Of a stretch of 64,000 bases of DNA, positions 42,924-51,677 are shown in pieces (position 1 is the first letter of the stretch; each line of letters starts with the position of its first letter). The position numbers and the translations under genes are program-made. Location of the stretch: positions 121,447 to 185,446 of the forward strand of contig DAITBA010000005.1 of the NCBI GenBank assembly GCA_036824005.1, read 5' to 3'. The stretch is from DAITBA01 sp036824005 (lineage in GTDB: Bacteria; Pseudomonadota; Gammaproteobacteria; Burkholderiales; Rhodocyclaceae). A model generated the notes under the pieces. That model was not told the DNA's origin. It did no database searches and worked only from the letters and a program-made list of their open reading frames with translations.

Positions 42924-43343
42924 ATGCAAGATGCCGCTCTATCCCGCGAAGAAGTCGCCGACCGGCTGCGCCGGCATGATATCAATTTGACGCATCAGCG
43001 CCTGGAGATCGCCCATGCGTTGTTCTCACGCATGGAGCATCTGTCTGCCGACCAGGTTCTGCTGATCGTGAACGAACGGCATGCGGAGACCTCGAAGGCG
43101 ACGGTCTACAACACGCTCAAGCTGTTTCGCGAGAAGGGATTGATTCGGGAAGTCATCGTCGATCCGAACAAGATCTTCTACGATCCCAACACGAGCCCGC
43201 ACCACCATCTGTACGACGTGGTAAGCGGCGAGATCACCGACATTCCCGCCACAGGCATTCAGGTCAGTGGCCTGCCTCCCCTGCCGGAAGGCGTGGTGGC
43301 CGAAGGCGTGGATATCATCGTGCGGACCCGGCCTGCGCGCTGA
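42924..43343 (+). CDS. Fur-family regulator (Irr/PerR-like)
   Basis: A 139-residue winged-helix metal- or peroxide-responsive regulator. The DNA-binding half is LTHQRLEIAHALFSRMEHLSADQVL..TSKATVYNTLKLFREKGLI. The dimerisation half has NTSPHHHLYDVVSGEITDI. There are no CxxC pairs, so the structural zinc site of Fur is missing. The HHH motif and lack of cysteines point to Irr-like or manganese/iron/peroxide sensors. There is no Shine-Dalgarno; the promoter position suggests leaderless translation. It overlaps the end of the convergent TonB-like gene by 29 nt. Confidence 0.85.
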   Translation: MQDAALSREEVADRLRRHDINLTHQRLEIAHALFSRMEHLSADQVLLIVNERHAETSKATVYNTLKLFREKGLIREVIVDPNKIFYDPNTSPHHHLYDVVSGEITDIPATGIQVSGLPPLPEGVVAEGVDIIVRTRPAR

Positions 43344-44112
43344 GCAGCTCGCCGCCCGCCGGGGCGCCGTCATAACTCACTTCAATACGGATCTGGCTGC
43401 GCACGGCGCGCCCGTCGATCTGTCCAGGCGTGTAACGCGCCTGCAGGAAGGCGTCGATTGCCGCCTGCTCGAACGCCGATGGCAGATCCGATTCATCGAT
43501 CTGCACGTGCTCTACGCTGCCCTGCTCGCCGATCAGCACGCGTGCGAGCAGACGGCCGGGCTGCGCCGGCCGTGCGTCCGTCCGCGCCTCCACCTCGACG
43601 AGTGAAACCAGCTGCGGACGTTGGCTGAGTTCGCGCAGTTCGAAGTAGTACGGGTCCGCGCGCGGCGGAGTAGCGGGCGTTTCCTTTTGTGGCGGCGCGG
43701 GACTCGTCACGGGCGCAGGTTCCATGCCCTCGGTGCGCGCCAGTGGAACCGACGTACCCACGGACTGCGCCGGGACGGCGAGCAGCGCCGCGGCCTCGCC
43801 TGTCTGATTTGCCGCGTGCGGCGGAAGCAAGGACAGCAGAATCGCCTGACGTTGCGTAATCAGTGGCCGCGAAGCCGCTGCCCAATCGGAACCCCGGTTG
43901 CTGCCAAGAGCGGCAATGGCGGCAAGCGCCGTCACATGCACTAGCGCCGAGGCGAGCAGAGCAAGTGCGAAGACGCCGCGGCGCGGCGACTGCGCCCGTC
44001 CTTTCTGCTCTTGTTCCGCCGAGCGCGCAGGCCCCGACACCAGCGCCGTATCCGGCCGCCTAACCTGCAGCTCCGTCCACACTGCCGACGCCGAATCCAG
44101 CGCAACGCTCAC
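43315..44112 (-). CDS. TonB-like protein, last gene of pilus-tip cassette A
   Basis: A 265-residue protein with one transmembrane helix (GVFALALLASALVHVTALAAIAAL, about 46-69), a Pro/Ala-rich periplasmic stretch (SPAPPQKETPATPPR), and a ~100-residue C-terminal domain resembling TonB (GRLLARVLIGEQGSVEHVQIDES, FLQARYTPGQIDGRAV). The GTG start overlaps the pilY1 stop (GTGA), so it is translationally coupled to PilY1. A paralogue ends the second cassette. No TonB-dependent receptor or ExbBD genes are near, so it probably serves the pilus rather than uptake. Confidence 0.78.
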   Translation of the reverse strand: MSVALDSASAVWTELQVRRPDTALVSGPARSAEQEQKGRAQSPRRGVFALALLASALVHVTALAAIAALGSNRGSDWAAASRPLITQRQAILLSLLPPHAANQTGEAAALLAVPAQSVGTSVPLARTEGMEPAPVTSPAPPQKETPATPPRADPYYFELRELSQRPQLVSLVEVEARTDARPAQPGRLLARVLIGEQGSVEHVQIDESDLPSAFEQAAIDAFLQARYTPGQIDGRAVRSQIRIEVSYDGAPAGGELLSAQAGSAR

Positions 44113-47100
44113 TGCAGGATCTCGCGCCAGTTGAGGCGCACGGGCGAGCCGCTGGTGAAGCCGTACTGCCCCGGCAGTTCGCGCAGCTTCGCTTTCTCGT
44201 CGGAGAATATCGCGCGCACCTTGTCGCCCACCTTGACGAACAGCACCCGCGTTACCGAGCCGCCGGTTACGGTATAGCTGGCGATGAAGTTGCCCTGCAG
44301 TTCAGTCAGCCGAGTCTTGCCGGTGGCATACTCGACCGCATAGATCGTGCTGGTCACACCCGGCGTGCACGGATCCGTGGAGGGTACCTGACCGATCCAG
44401 GCGATGACGCCCTCGTTGGCGGTCGGACTGTCGATGACCCGCTGGCTGAGTGTCGCATTCGTATTCGGTAGATCGAAATACCAGCCGTACTTGTCCGCGG
44501 GAATGGTGACTGCATTGAGCAAATTTGTTTGCGCGACCAGCGACGCTCTCGTGAGCGGCAATGTCACTGCAGCGGTGGACAGCGGCGTCGTTACCGTCCC
44601 GTCACGGAACGCATAGAAGGTCTGCGTCTGGTCCGTGGCTGCGGTGCCGACGTCGCTCAGGTCGAGCAAACGACCCGTGCCCACGAACACCCAGCGGGAC
44701 GTGCCGTTGACATCGATCTCGATGCGTGGCTCCGAGGTAACGGGTTGCGCCGCGGCACCGTCGGTCAGCGTCGCGAATTGTACGGGAGCAGGATAGGCAC
44801 CGCTCGCCGCAGTGAGGTCAAAACGCCAAAGGTTGCCGTTGAGATCGCCGCCGTACACTTCAGTTACCGTAAAGTCGGCGAAGGTCGGAACGAAACCCGC
44901 GGCATACGCGAAGCCACTGGGATTGGCCGCATCGCCGACGCCCGTGCCGATCTTCTCCAGCAGCTGTCCGGTTTGGGCATTGAGGATGTAGAGGAACCCT
45001 TTGCCGGGATTCGTCGGGCCGGTGGTATTGTTGTAGCCGGAAGTAAGCATCACTACCCAGCCGTACTTCTTCGTCTTGGCGATGATCGGGGCGCCGAAGC
45101 TCAGCCCCATGTCTTCATCCGTGAACTCCCACAGTACCTTGCCCGCGACAGCGACTTCCGAATTCATGGTTGCCGGGGCGGTGATGTCGATGGCGTAGTA
45201 GCCCTTGCCCCCTTTGCGCAACCCGCCGACAAGAATGGTGCGCCAGTCGGATGCGACGTTTGCCGCTACAGGTGCGCAGCCTGTCGTCGGAACGGTACAG
45301 GTCCTGGCGAAATCAACGCTGCGCGCCACCGGCGTGCCATCGACATAGAACTTGTGCACGAAGTCGTTGAGCTTCGCCCGCGCCTGCAGGCCGTCCACGG
45401 TGGGCGTCCCGTTGGGCCCCGGCAGAACGAAGCTGGGAACGTAAGCGAACAACTCGGTGCCGCTCGGATCGTTGGCCGTGCTCGTGTCGGCGTTGAAGGC
45501 ATGGAGCATGCCGTCGTTGGCGCCGACATAGACCACGGGCGTGCGATTGGCATTCGCCGCCTTGAAGGCCGCAAAGCCCGGGTTCGACGTGTCGAGGTAG
45601 GCCTCGGACGGCGCGCCGACGTAGGTGGCGGAGGAGTTCACGATGTCGCCGAGCAGCGCGGTGCGGACGCGGAACTGCGTGCCCTCGTTGGCCCTCTCGC
45701 CGCGCAGGTAGTTCAGCAGGGCCTCGCTGCCGAGGTAACCCTGCTGGGCGGTCGATAGATTCGTCCAGCGGAAGGGCACGCCGGTGTTGGCTGTGGAAAT
45801 CGCACCCGTGGACGTGACGATCCGACGACCCGTGTTCCAGCCGGCCCCGGCGGCTTGCGTATTCAGCTTGGCCCTCGCACTCCAGATGTTGGTTTCCGTC
45901 GGCACGCCATTGGCATCGAGCGCGAGCTGATTGCCGAGCACGTCGCCACTCCAGTCCCTGGTGAAGTAACGTACCTGGAAGGAACTGCCGCCAATGGTGA
46001 GGTTCGACGCCGACACCGCGGCACCCGCGCCAGAGAGCGTAAGGTCGTTGACGTTTTGGAAGATGGTCTTGAGCGAATTGATGAGCTTGTCCGGCCGCTC
46101 GCCGGTGAAGTAGTTGTCAGGGACACCGTCGTTGTTGGCGTCCCAGGCTGCCTGGTTGGCAGGTTGGGCGAGCAGCGTGTTATCGGCACCAGCGCTATCG
46201 AAGCCGCCGTACTTGGCCGCCAGCCACATCTGATTCTTGCCGCCGACACTGCCCGTCTCCCGCACGTCCACCCAGAAGCTCTGTGCGGTCTGGTTTCCCA
46301 GGGTCCAGGGTTTTGCGTCATCGTCTGGAAGGATGTCATGGGTATTGGCCCAGTATCCCAGCCCGGCGACGTGGTAAGTGCCGTTGAAGATGGTTTGGTT
46401 GCCGAGGGCGCCCAGCCCCTCCAACGCACCGACCGCATTATCCAGCGCAGTGGCGTTTATGTTGTACGGATCGCCTTCCACGCCGAGCGTGCCATGCCCG
46501 CACAGGTTCGGGCCCGTGGCCGGAACCCTGGAATCGCACCAAGTGTTCGAGTCGGCGATGCCGAGGAAGAACGTCTTTTGGCATGAATACTGGATCGCGC
46601 GATTGTTGATGTTCTGATCGTCCTGCGGAAGAGCATCCCAGCCGGTGATGACAGGGAATCCATCCTTCATGGCGTTGGTCAATCCCGCGGTGTAGTCGGG
46701 CGTGGCCGGAAGGTTGCGAACATAGCGGGTCGCCTCGTAGAACATCTCCGAGAGCGTGTCGTAGTACTTGTAGCCGTTCGCCTTGCCGAACTTATTCAGG
46801 TAGTTGATGACGCCACTGCCCGTCACGCCGGCATCGACGATGTTGTCGGGGTTGGCCGGAAGCACGCCACTGCCCGTGATCTCCGCGTTGGCATTCGTGG
46901 TTGCCGTGCCGTTGGGGACGATGTTCTGCGGTCCTACGAACTTCATGCGCGAGCGGATGACGCCGCCGGGCTGCACCTGACCATCGGCATTGAGATAAGC
47001 CGCCACGCCGAAACGCATTTTTTCGGCGTTGCGCTGGATCAATCCCTCGGGCTTGCTCGTCCCGCCACGATTTGTGCAGGTGGTTTGGGACTCGGGAAAG

Positions 47101-47957
47101 GCAGGGTCGCAGACCTTGACCCGCACGAAGTAGGTCTGCTTGTTGTTAAAGTCCGCATTGTCGGCAATCTCTACTACCCGCCCTTCCGAGCCTGCGACGC
47201 CGGCCATCAGGGGGTTTAGTGCGGCGCAGCCACCTCCAGGGAGTGGGGTGCACGGTTCGGTGACGCGTGCGTACAGTTCTGCCGAATTGAGCGGGCTGAC
47301 CGTATTCGGCGCGGTCGCAGGAACCGTGATGCCGTTAGCGGTGTAGTCTGTATTGCGTATGCGCTTGAGCGGAAACTGCTGGTAGCCGCCGTCACCGGTG
47401 TGGCGCGCCTTCTCGATGACAGTCAGGTTCGCTGGAGTGTCGAGCGGACCATTGTCCACCACCCGATCGCCACCGGTCATTGCCCAGCGGAATTCGTCAA
47501 TCGCGTGCATCGTTGCCCAGTTGAGATAGTTGCCGCTCCACTGTCCGGTGCAGGCATGTCCGACGGCGGCCGCGGCAGGCTCGAAATAACCTGCGGCCCC
47601 GTAGGTGTAGCAGCGATTGGGGTCGAAGTAGCCGAGATAGGTGCGATTGGCGAAGTAGCACACGCCGATGGCGGGGTTGCCATCCTGGTCGTTTACCGGG
47701 CCTGCCCGCCCGGGGCACTCGAATCCAGCCTCATTGCTTGCGTTGTCGTTATACGCTGCAACGACGCCGGTCGGCCATTCCACCGAAAGGGTGAGCATCA
47801 GGTTGGGAGGTACGTTGCTGGTGGCGGCAATGGGGATATCGGGCAGGGCCGTGAGCGCCGCCAGGGCGTTGTTGCCGACCGGCAGCAGGACTTGCATGGT
47901 CGCCAGCGCGGTGACCAGCGCGCGGCGCAGCTGAGTGGTCATCTTCATGTTCTTCAT
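44109..47957 (-). CDS. pilY1: PilY1/PilC-family type IV pilus tip adhesin, cassette A
   Basis: A 1282-residue exported protein with an N-terminal signal (about 1-34, VTALATMQVLLPVGNNALA). The N-terminal region has the PilC-type YLGYFDPNRCYTY and NYLNWATMHAIDEFRWAMTGGDR. A C-terminal beta-propeller has VVYVGANDGMLHAFNA, GGLRKGGKGYYAIDI, and VYGGDLNGNLWRFDL. The usual vWA DxSxS motif is not visible; the first strand reads PNLMLTLSVEWPTG. It acts at the pilus tip and outer membrane in pilus extension, adhesion or surface sensing. A paralogue sits 4.4 kb away. Confidence 0.92.
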   Translation of the reverse strand: MKNMKMTTQLRRALVTALATMQVLLPVGNNALAALTALPDIPIAATSNVPPNLMLTLSVEWPTGVVAAYNDNASNEAGFECPGRAGPVNDQDGNPAIGVCYFANRTYLGYFDPNRCYTYGAAGYFEPAAAAVGHACTGQWSGNYLNWATMHAIDEFRWAMTGGDRVVDNGPLDTPANLTVIEKARHTGDGGYQQFPLKRIRNTDYTANGITVPATAPNTVSPLNSAELYARVTEPCTPLPGGGCAALNPLMAGVAGSEGRVVEIADNADFNNKQTYFVRVKVCDPAFPESQTTCTNRGGTSKPEGLIQRNAEKMRFGVAAYLNADGQVQPGGVIRSRMKFVGPQNIVPNGTATTNANAEITGSGVLPANPDNIVDAGVTGSGVINYLNKFGKANGYKYYDTLSEMFYEATRYVRNLPATPDYTAGLTNAMKDGFPVITGWDALPQDDQNINNRAIQYSCQKTFFLGIADSNTWCDSRVPATGPNLCGHGTLGVEGDPYNINATALDNAVGALEGLGALGNQTIFNGTYHVAGLGYWANTHDILPDDDAKPWTLGNQTAQSFWVDVRETGSVGGKNQMWLAAKYGGFDSAGADNTLLAQPANQAAWDANNDGVPDNYFTGERPDKLINSLKTIFQNVNDLTLSGAGAAVSASNLTIGGSSFQVRYFTRDWSGDVLGNQLALDANGVPTETNIWSARAKLNTQAAGAGWNTGRRIVTSTGAISTANTGVPFRWTNLSTAQQGYLGSEALLNYLRGERANEGTQFRVRTALLGDIVNSSATYVGAPSEAYLDTSNPGFAAFKAANANRTPVVYVGANDGMLHAFNADTSTANDPSGTELFAYVPSFVLPGPNGTPTVDGLQARAKLNDFVHKFYVDGTPVARSVDFARTCTVPTTGCAPVAANVASDWRTILVGGLRKGGKGYYAIDITAPATMNSEVAVAGKVLWEFTDEDMGLSFGAPIIAKTKKYGWVVMLTSGYNNTTGPTNPGKGFLYILNAQTGQLLEKIGTGVGDAANPSGFAYAAGFVPTFADFTVTEVYGGDLNGNLWRFDLTAASGAYPAPVQFATLTDGAAAQPVTSEPRIEIDVNGTSRWVFVGTGRLLDLSDVGTAATDQTQTFYAFRDGTVTTPLSTAAVTLPLTRASLVAQTNLLNAVTIPADKYGWYFDLPNTNATLSQRVIDSPTANEGVIAWIGQVPSTDPCTPGVTSTIYAVEYATGKTRLTELQGNFIASYTVTGGSVTRVLFVKVGDKVRAIFSDEKAKLRELPGQYGFTSGSPVRLNWREILQ

Positions 47958-48003
47958 CTATCGTGCCCGTCGGCGTCCGCCGCCAGCAAAAAACGTCAAA
48001 TAC

Positions 48004-48630
48004 CTAGGGGCGGAACACCACCTGGCTGAAACTGGTTGTGTTCCGCGGACCGTCCACCCGCACCGTTACCCGGAACAGCGGCACGCTGGTGGCACCAGTC
48101 TGCGTAGCGCCCGCGGTACCACCTCCTGCACCCGGCTTTTCGGCGACCGCGCAGTGGCTCGAATCCCAGGCCCCGGCCTGGGTGCATTGGCGGTCGATTA
48201 GGTAGCGTACGCACTCGCGCGTGGCGGCATACCACGTTGCCCCCGCGGGTGGTGCAGTGTCGCAGGTCGCAGTCGCCGCCAGCAGTTGGTTGGGAATGCC
48301 GCGGCCATCGCTTGCCTGGATGACCGCGAAATAGTTCTGCGCGCCTACATTGGCGTCGGTATTGTTGAACAACGGGCCACCCGTCACAAAGTTGTTGATG
48401 GCGTTTGCAATCCCGCGGTCCGTGGTGGACAACGCACCTTTCTTGAAAGAGAGGTTGCCGGCGGCGATGTTGGCGATATCCACGGACCGCGTAAGCGCCA
48501 CGGCAGCCAATGACATCGCCACGAGGACGATGAGGGCGATGATCAGCACGACGCCGCGCTGCGTGCCGGCACTGCCTGCCCGCGCGCTGCGGCACATCAT
48601 CGTCGGCGAATTGATTCCGGTCGATCCCAT
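48004..48630 (-). CDS. pilX: Minor pilin-like PilX, cassette A
   Basis: A 208-residue type IV pilus assembly protein. A prepilin-like leader ends at RG before V-V-L-I-I (QRGVVLIIALIVLVAMSLAAVALTRS). It lacks the Glu5 of classical pilins, as PilX proteins do. NIAAGNLSFKKGAL and TDRGIANAIN follow, as in other PilX proteins. The C-terminal strand PLFRVTVRVDGPRNT is shared with its paralogue. It lies 46 nt before pilY1 and 9 nt after pilW. Confidence 0.85.
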   Translation of the reverse strand: MGSTGINSPTMMCRSARAGSAGTQRGVVLIIALIVLVAMSLAAVALTRSVDIANIAAGNLSFKKGALSTTDRGIANAINNFVTGGPLFNNTDANVGAQNYFAVIQASDGRGIPNQLLAATATCDTAPPAGATWYAATRECVRYLIDRQCTQAGAWDSSHCAVAEKPGAGGGTAGATQTGATSVPLFRVTVRVDGPRNTTSFSQVVFRP

Positions 48631-48639
48631 GAGTGAGCC

Positions 48640-49845
48640 TCAGATCTTGTTCATCAGCAGCATGTTGCGCAGGGGGATGGTGATGTCATAGGTACGGTAG
48701 CGATTCTGCTTCTGCGCGGGGCTGAAGGTGATTTTGTCGTCGCCACCGCCGCACCAGGCGCCGGCCGCGGTGATGTCGCCGAAGAGCGTCATGTCCGGCG
48801 CCGTGTATGCAAGCTCGCCGGTTGCCTTCTCCAGTTGTGCGCTGCGGGCGACGACGACGACGCGCACGGCGCGGATGCGGGCAATGTCGGCAGCCGAGGC
48901 CGAAAGCGTACCTGAAGCCCAGGCGCCGGTTGGCGCCGCCCAGCAAGTCACGACGTCGGACGTGGCGTCGTTGGTGACGCCATAGACGGCCTGGATATTG
49001 ACGATGTTGTCGGCAACGGTTTCGTTGCGTCCCAGAAGGATATCGTAGCCGCGGAGCGCGTTGGCGGTACTGTCAACCGCAAACGCCCGAACGATCGGTG
49101 CGCGCCCTTCGTTGGCGAAATTGCCGATGTCTGCGAGATTGACTTTGTCGGTGTATCCGGTCAGAGAGTTGGTCGGGTTGTACGCCCCGCCCAGCGTGAT
49201 GGAGTTGACCGCGACGGCGCCGGTGGTGCCGGCAATCTGAGACTGAACGACACGGCATTCACCCGGCACGTTCGGATCTGATGCCAGGAGCAAGTCATTC
49301 GCCGCAATACCGACCGTGCTCTGCAACTCGATGGTGTTGGTGGGCGCGGCGGGGGGCGGCGTCTTGGTTGGCATCCGAAGCGGCATGGCGACGGTGGGGT
49401 GTTGTCCGCCCATGACGATCACTGTGTCGGGCTCGGAACCGTTCGCTGCTGCGCCGCCATTCACGATCAGAACAGGCGCGATGCGCAGCGGGTTCGGTAT
49501 CGGTGCGACACCGTTGAAGGGTGCGGGATAGCCTCCCGCCGGGGGCACCATTGCAGCACCGCCCGACTGCGCCGTGAGGGGGCACGCCCACACACCAGGC
49601 ATGTGAGCAAAGCCGGCACCGCCGAGACGCAGTGTCCGTTCGAGCATGTAGGTGGAGAAGCTGCCGCTTTGCTGAGCGTCGCCGGCGGCGGTAGTGGTGC
49701 GCTTGTAGCTCTCGTTGAAGGCGAAGACCTGGAAGATGACAATGGTGCCGATCAGCGCAATCACCATTCCGATCATCAGTTCGACCAGGCTGAAACCGGC
49801 TTGGCGATGTATTGCGCGCCGGTGGCGCAGAGTCACTGCAACCAT
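48640..49845 (-). CDS. pilW: Minor pilin PilW, cassette A
   Basis: A 401-residue minor pilin with a class III leader and helix: QAGFSLVELMIGMVIALIGTIVIFQVF (cleavage after Gly17, Glu5 present). RTTTAAGDAQQSGSFSTYMLER is typical of PilW. The C-terminus RYRTYDITIPLRNMLL matches its paralogue's (KTYQTVIPMRNVMW). The large globular part probably caps the pilus with PilX and PilV. It starts 4 nt after the pilV stop. Confidence 0.88.
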   Translation of the reverse strand: MVAVTLRHRRAIHRQAGFSLVELMIGMVIALIGTIVIFQVFAFNESYKRTTTAAGDAQQSGSFSTYMLERTLRLGGAGFAHMPGVWACPLTAQSGGAAMVPPAGGYPAPFNGVAPIPNPLRIAPVLIVNGGAAANGSEPDTVIVMGGQHPTVAMPLRMPTKTPPPAAPTNTIELQSTVGIAANDLLLASDPNVPGECRVVQSQIAGTTGAVAVNSITLGGAYNPTNSLTGYTDKVNLADIGNFANEGRAPIVRAFAVDSTANALRGYDILLGRNETVADNIVNIQAVYGVTNDATSDVVTCWAAPTGAWASGTLSASAADIARIRAVRVVVVARSAQLEKATGELAYTAPDMTLFGDITAAGAWCGGGDDKITFSPAQKQNRYRTYDITIPLRNMLLMNKI

Positions 49846-49848
49846 GGG

Positions 49849-50310
49849 TCAGTCCACCAGGGTAGTTGCTTCGTAACGACGCATGCTCGTGTCCGACTGG
49901 GCACGCCAGTCGATGGTTACCGTTACCGTGCCGTCATTGGCGACGACGACGGTGGGGGAGTTTGCGGGTACACCGGGCAAGCCAGTCGCAGCATCCACCA
50001 CACGGGCCCGCCACGCGACGTACGCAGGGCCGTCGGCGCCGGCGCCGCTTCCGTCGCCGTTGAAGCCCACTTGGCGGGTCGCCGTGTCGGCGGCGCCGGT
50101 ACGCATCTGGGCAATGATTGTGTCCGCGAACATCGACGCCTCGACGCGGTACTGTGACTCCGAGACGTTCTTGATCGCCGCGGACTGCAGGCCGACGATG
50201 GCGAGGATGCCGAGCGAGAAGATGAGGATGGCGATCAGAGCCTCCAGGAGTGTGGCGCCGCGCTGGGTTGCACGTGAGGTGCTCCACCTGGTGGCAGATG
50301 TTGGGATCAT
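49849..50310 (-). CDS. pilV: Minor pilin PilV, cassette A
   Basis: A 153-residue minor pilin. The leader ends at QRG before A-T-L-L-E (GATLLEALIAILIFSLGILAIVGLQ), the PilV hallmark. The ATG at 50310 is used, with AGAGGAAG upstream. The longer open frame (from 50427) overlaps fimT and is rejected. The C-terminus contains VTIDWRAQSDTS, shared with the other copy (VTVCWRANQETA). Confidence 0.87.
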   Translation of the reverse strand: MIPTSATRWSTSRATQRGATLLEALIAILIFSLGILAIVGLQSAAIKNVSESQYRVEASMFADTIIAQMRTGAADTATRQVGFNGDGSGAGADGPAYVAWRARVVDAATGLPGVPANSPTVVVANDGTVTVTIDWRAQSDTSMRRYEATTLVD

Positions 50311-50326
50311 GTCGGCTTCCTCTGTA

Positions 50327-50911
50327 CTAGGGGCAGGTAGTCGTAATCGCCGCGGGGCAGCCCTGGGGATCGGTAGCGGCAAACTTGGGGTTGCACATGC
50401 GCACGCTACCACCCGTGGAAACGACAATACCCATGGGCCGGTCGCCGCCGACGGGGTTGCAGATCTTCAGATCCAGTTCGCCACCCAGGGTGGTGCGCCC
50501 AAGGCCGGAGAAGGCGACGGTGCCGTCGAATCCGGCGGGGCAGGTCCCGACACAGGCCAGAGTCGCGTTGCGACTTCCTTCGGCGCGTGGTTTGCCTTGA
50601 ATGAACGTCTGCGGATTGCTCACCCGGACGACCCAGTTGGTGCCAGTCGTGTTTGCCGTCGGGTTGGCATTGTTCGCGGGATTGTCATTCGTGAGGACGA
50701 AGTCCACCTGGGTGTTGCGCTTTGCAGCTTCCGCTTGAGCGAGGCGCATGCCGTTCTGAACGGTTTCGGCAAGGTTGCGGATCTGGGTGTTGGCAATCCA
50801 GGTCTGGTAGGCCGGCACGCCAAGAACGACCAGCAGGCCGAAGATCACCAGCGCTACGGCGATCTCGATAAGCGAGAAGCCGCGTTCAAGGGGAATTGGC
50901 CGACTCAGCAT
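50327..50911 (-). CDS. fimT: GspH/FimT-family minor pseudopilin, cassette A
   Basis: A 194-residue FimT/FimU-type minor pilin with leader and helix RGFSLIEIAVALVIFGLLVVLGVPAYQTWI (quoted abridged in motif sense; Glu5 present). It is followed by GMRLAQAEAAKRNTQVDFVLTND, the GspH signature. The ATG at 50911 overlaps the end of the pilE-like gene by 7 nt. In related systems FimT/FimU primes pilus assembly; some FimT proteins bind DNA in natural transformation. Confidence 0.87.
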   Translation of the reverse strand: MLSRPIPLERGFSLIEIAVALVIFGLLVVLGVPAYQTWIANTQIRNLAETVQNGMRLAQAEAAKRNTQVDFVLTNDNPANNANPTANTTGTNWVVRVSNPQTFIQGKPRAEGSRNATLACVGTCPAGFDGTVAFSGLGRTTLGGELDLKICNPVGGDRPMGIVVSTGGSVRMCNPKFAATDPQGCPAAITTTCP

Positions 50912-51333
50912 GTTTCGCCCTTCTTCGTGATCCAGCAGTTGGCGCCGTTGTTCCAGCCGGTCCGGGTGATGGTCGAAGTACGCACGCGGTCTTGGTTGAT
51001 CGTGTAGGTGAACTGATTCATGCCGACGCCGGCGTTTCCGGTGGCGGTGAGTGTAAAGGTTGTTGCCGTCGCAGCGGGATTGCAGGCGATTGTGAACGAC
51101 TTGAGTGCCGGAGGTGCTGCACACAATGTTGCCCCAACGTACGTGCGATTGTCCTGAAAGAACTGCTCCATCCTCGTCGCGCCGTCGGAGAGGGCGCTGG
51201 TGGCCTCCTGGATCCTGCCGCGTAAAACGTAGTCGCTGTAGGCCGGCACAGCGATAGCGGCAAGAATCGCGACGATCGCAATGACGATCAACAACTCGAT
51301 GAGCGTAAAACCATGGGCTCGCATTTTTGTCAT
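50905..51333 (-). CDS. pilE: PilE-like minor pilin, cassette A (first gene)
   Basis: A 142-residue type IVa pilin-like protein. The leader ends HG before F-T-L-I-E (GFTLIELLIVIAIVAILAAIA), with Glu5. The C-terminal disulfide region GWNNGANCWITKKGETC resembles PilE minor pilins. The ATG at 51333 is used; 51324 is an alternative. It opens the second seven-gene cassette. The matching paralogue is at 59139-59561. Confidence 0.87.
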   Translation of the reverse strand: MTKMRAHGFTLIELLIVIAIVAILAAIAVPAYSDYVLRGRIQEATSALSDGATRMEQFFQDNRTYVGATLCAAPPALKSFTIACNPAATATTFTLTATGNAGVGMNQFTYTINQDRVRTSTITRTGWNNGANCWITKKGETC

Positions 51334-51356
51334 AGACTGTCTCGTGGGATTGCGAC

Positions 51357-51394
51357 GTGCCGACACTTGCCTCTGCCTCGATACCTGTCGGCAC
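51357..51394. repeat. 9-bp inverted repeat upstream of cassette A
   Basis: GTGCCGACA (51357-51365) and TGTCGGCAC (51386-51394) are perfect inverted repeats separated by 20 nt, 24-61 nt upstream of the pilE-like ATG. It could be a 5'-UTR stem or an operator. Confidence 0.5.
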
Positions 51395-51677
51395 CTCGGT
51401 GCTTCCCGCCCGGATCTGATTTGCGACGGAAGGTGTGTGCATGATGCGCCACTCGCGTGCGCGTGGCGAGACTACTTTAGCGGTTTCCGATGAGTGGTCA
51501 GAGTGCCAGGACAAACGGTGGTCACGAGTGACACTGCGGCCACGTCGCCAGCGCATTTGCGGACAGGAAGGTTGGAGAGGCTGGACGCCGGCGCGGCGTC
51601 AGCCCATGCGGGGATGACAGGGGGAGTGTGGATCGTCGCCCCGTGCTGCCCGAGGCAGCTACAGTCGTCGGGAGTGG
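51395..51677. other. Spacer between the two pilus-tip cassettes
   Basis: About 280 nt without a gene. Reading leftwards from cassette B it holds a GCTGCC-TCG-GGCAGC hairpin just after the TonB-like stop and a segment that looks like a dispersed-repeat unit (TCATCCCCGC on the minus strand, followed by TCCAGCC). The cassette A promoter should be here, but no convincing -35/-10 or sigma-54 site was found. Confidence 0.4.

Noticed and set aside
51395..51480. Sigma-54 promoter for the cassette A pilE-like gene
   Set aside because: The nearest match (TGGCGC..TGCA on the - strand) has 8 instead of 10 nt between the GG and GC elements.
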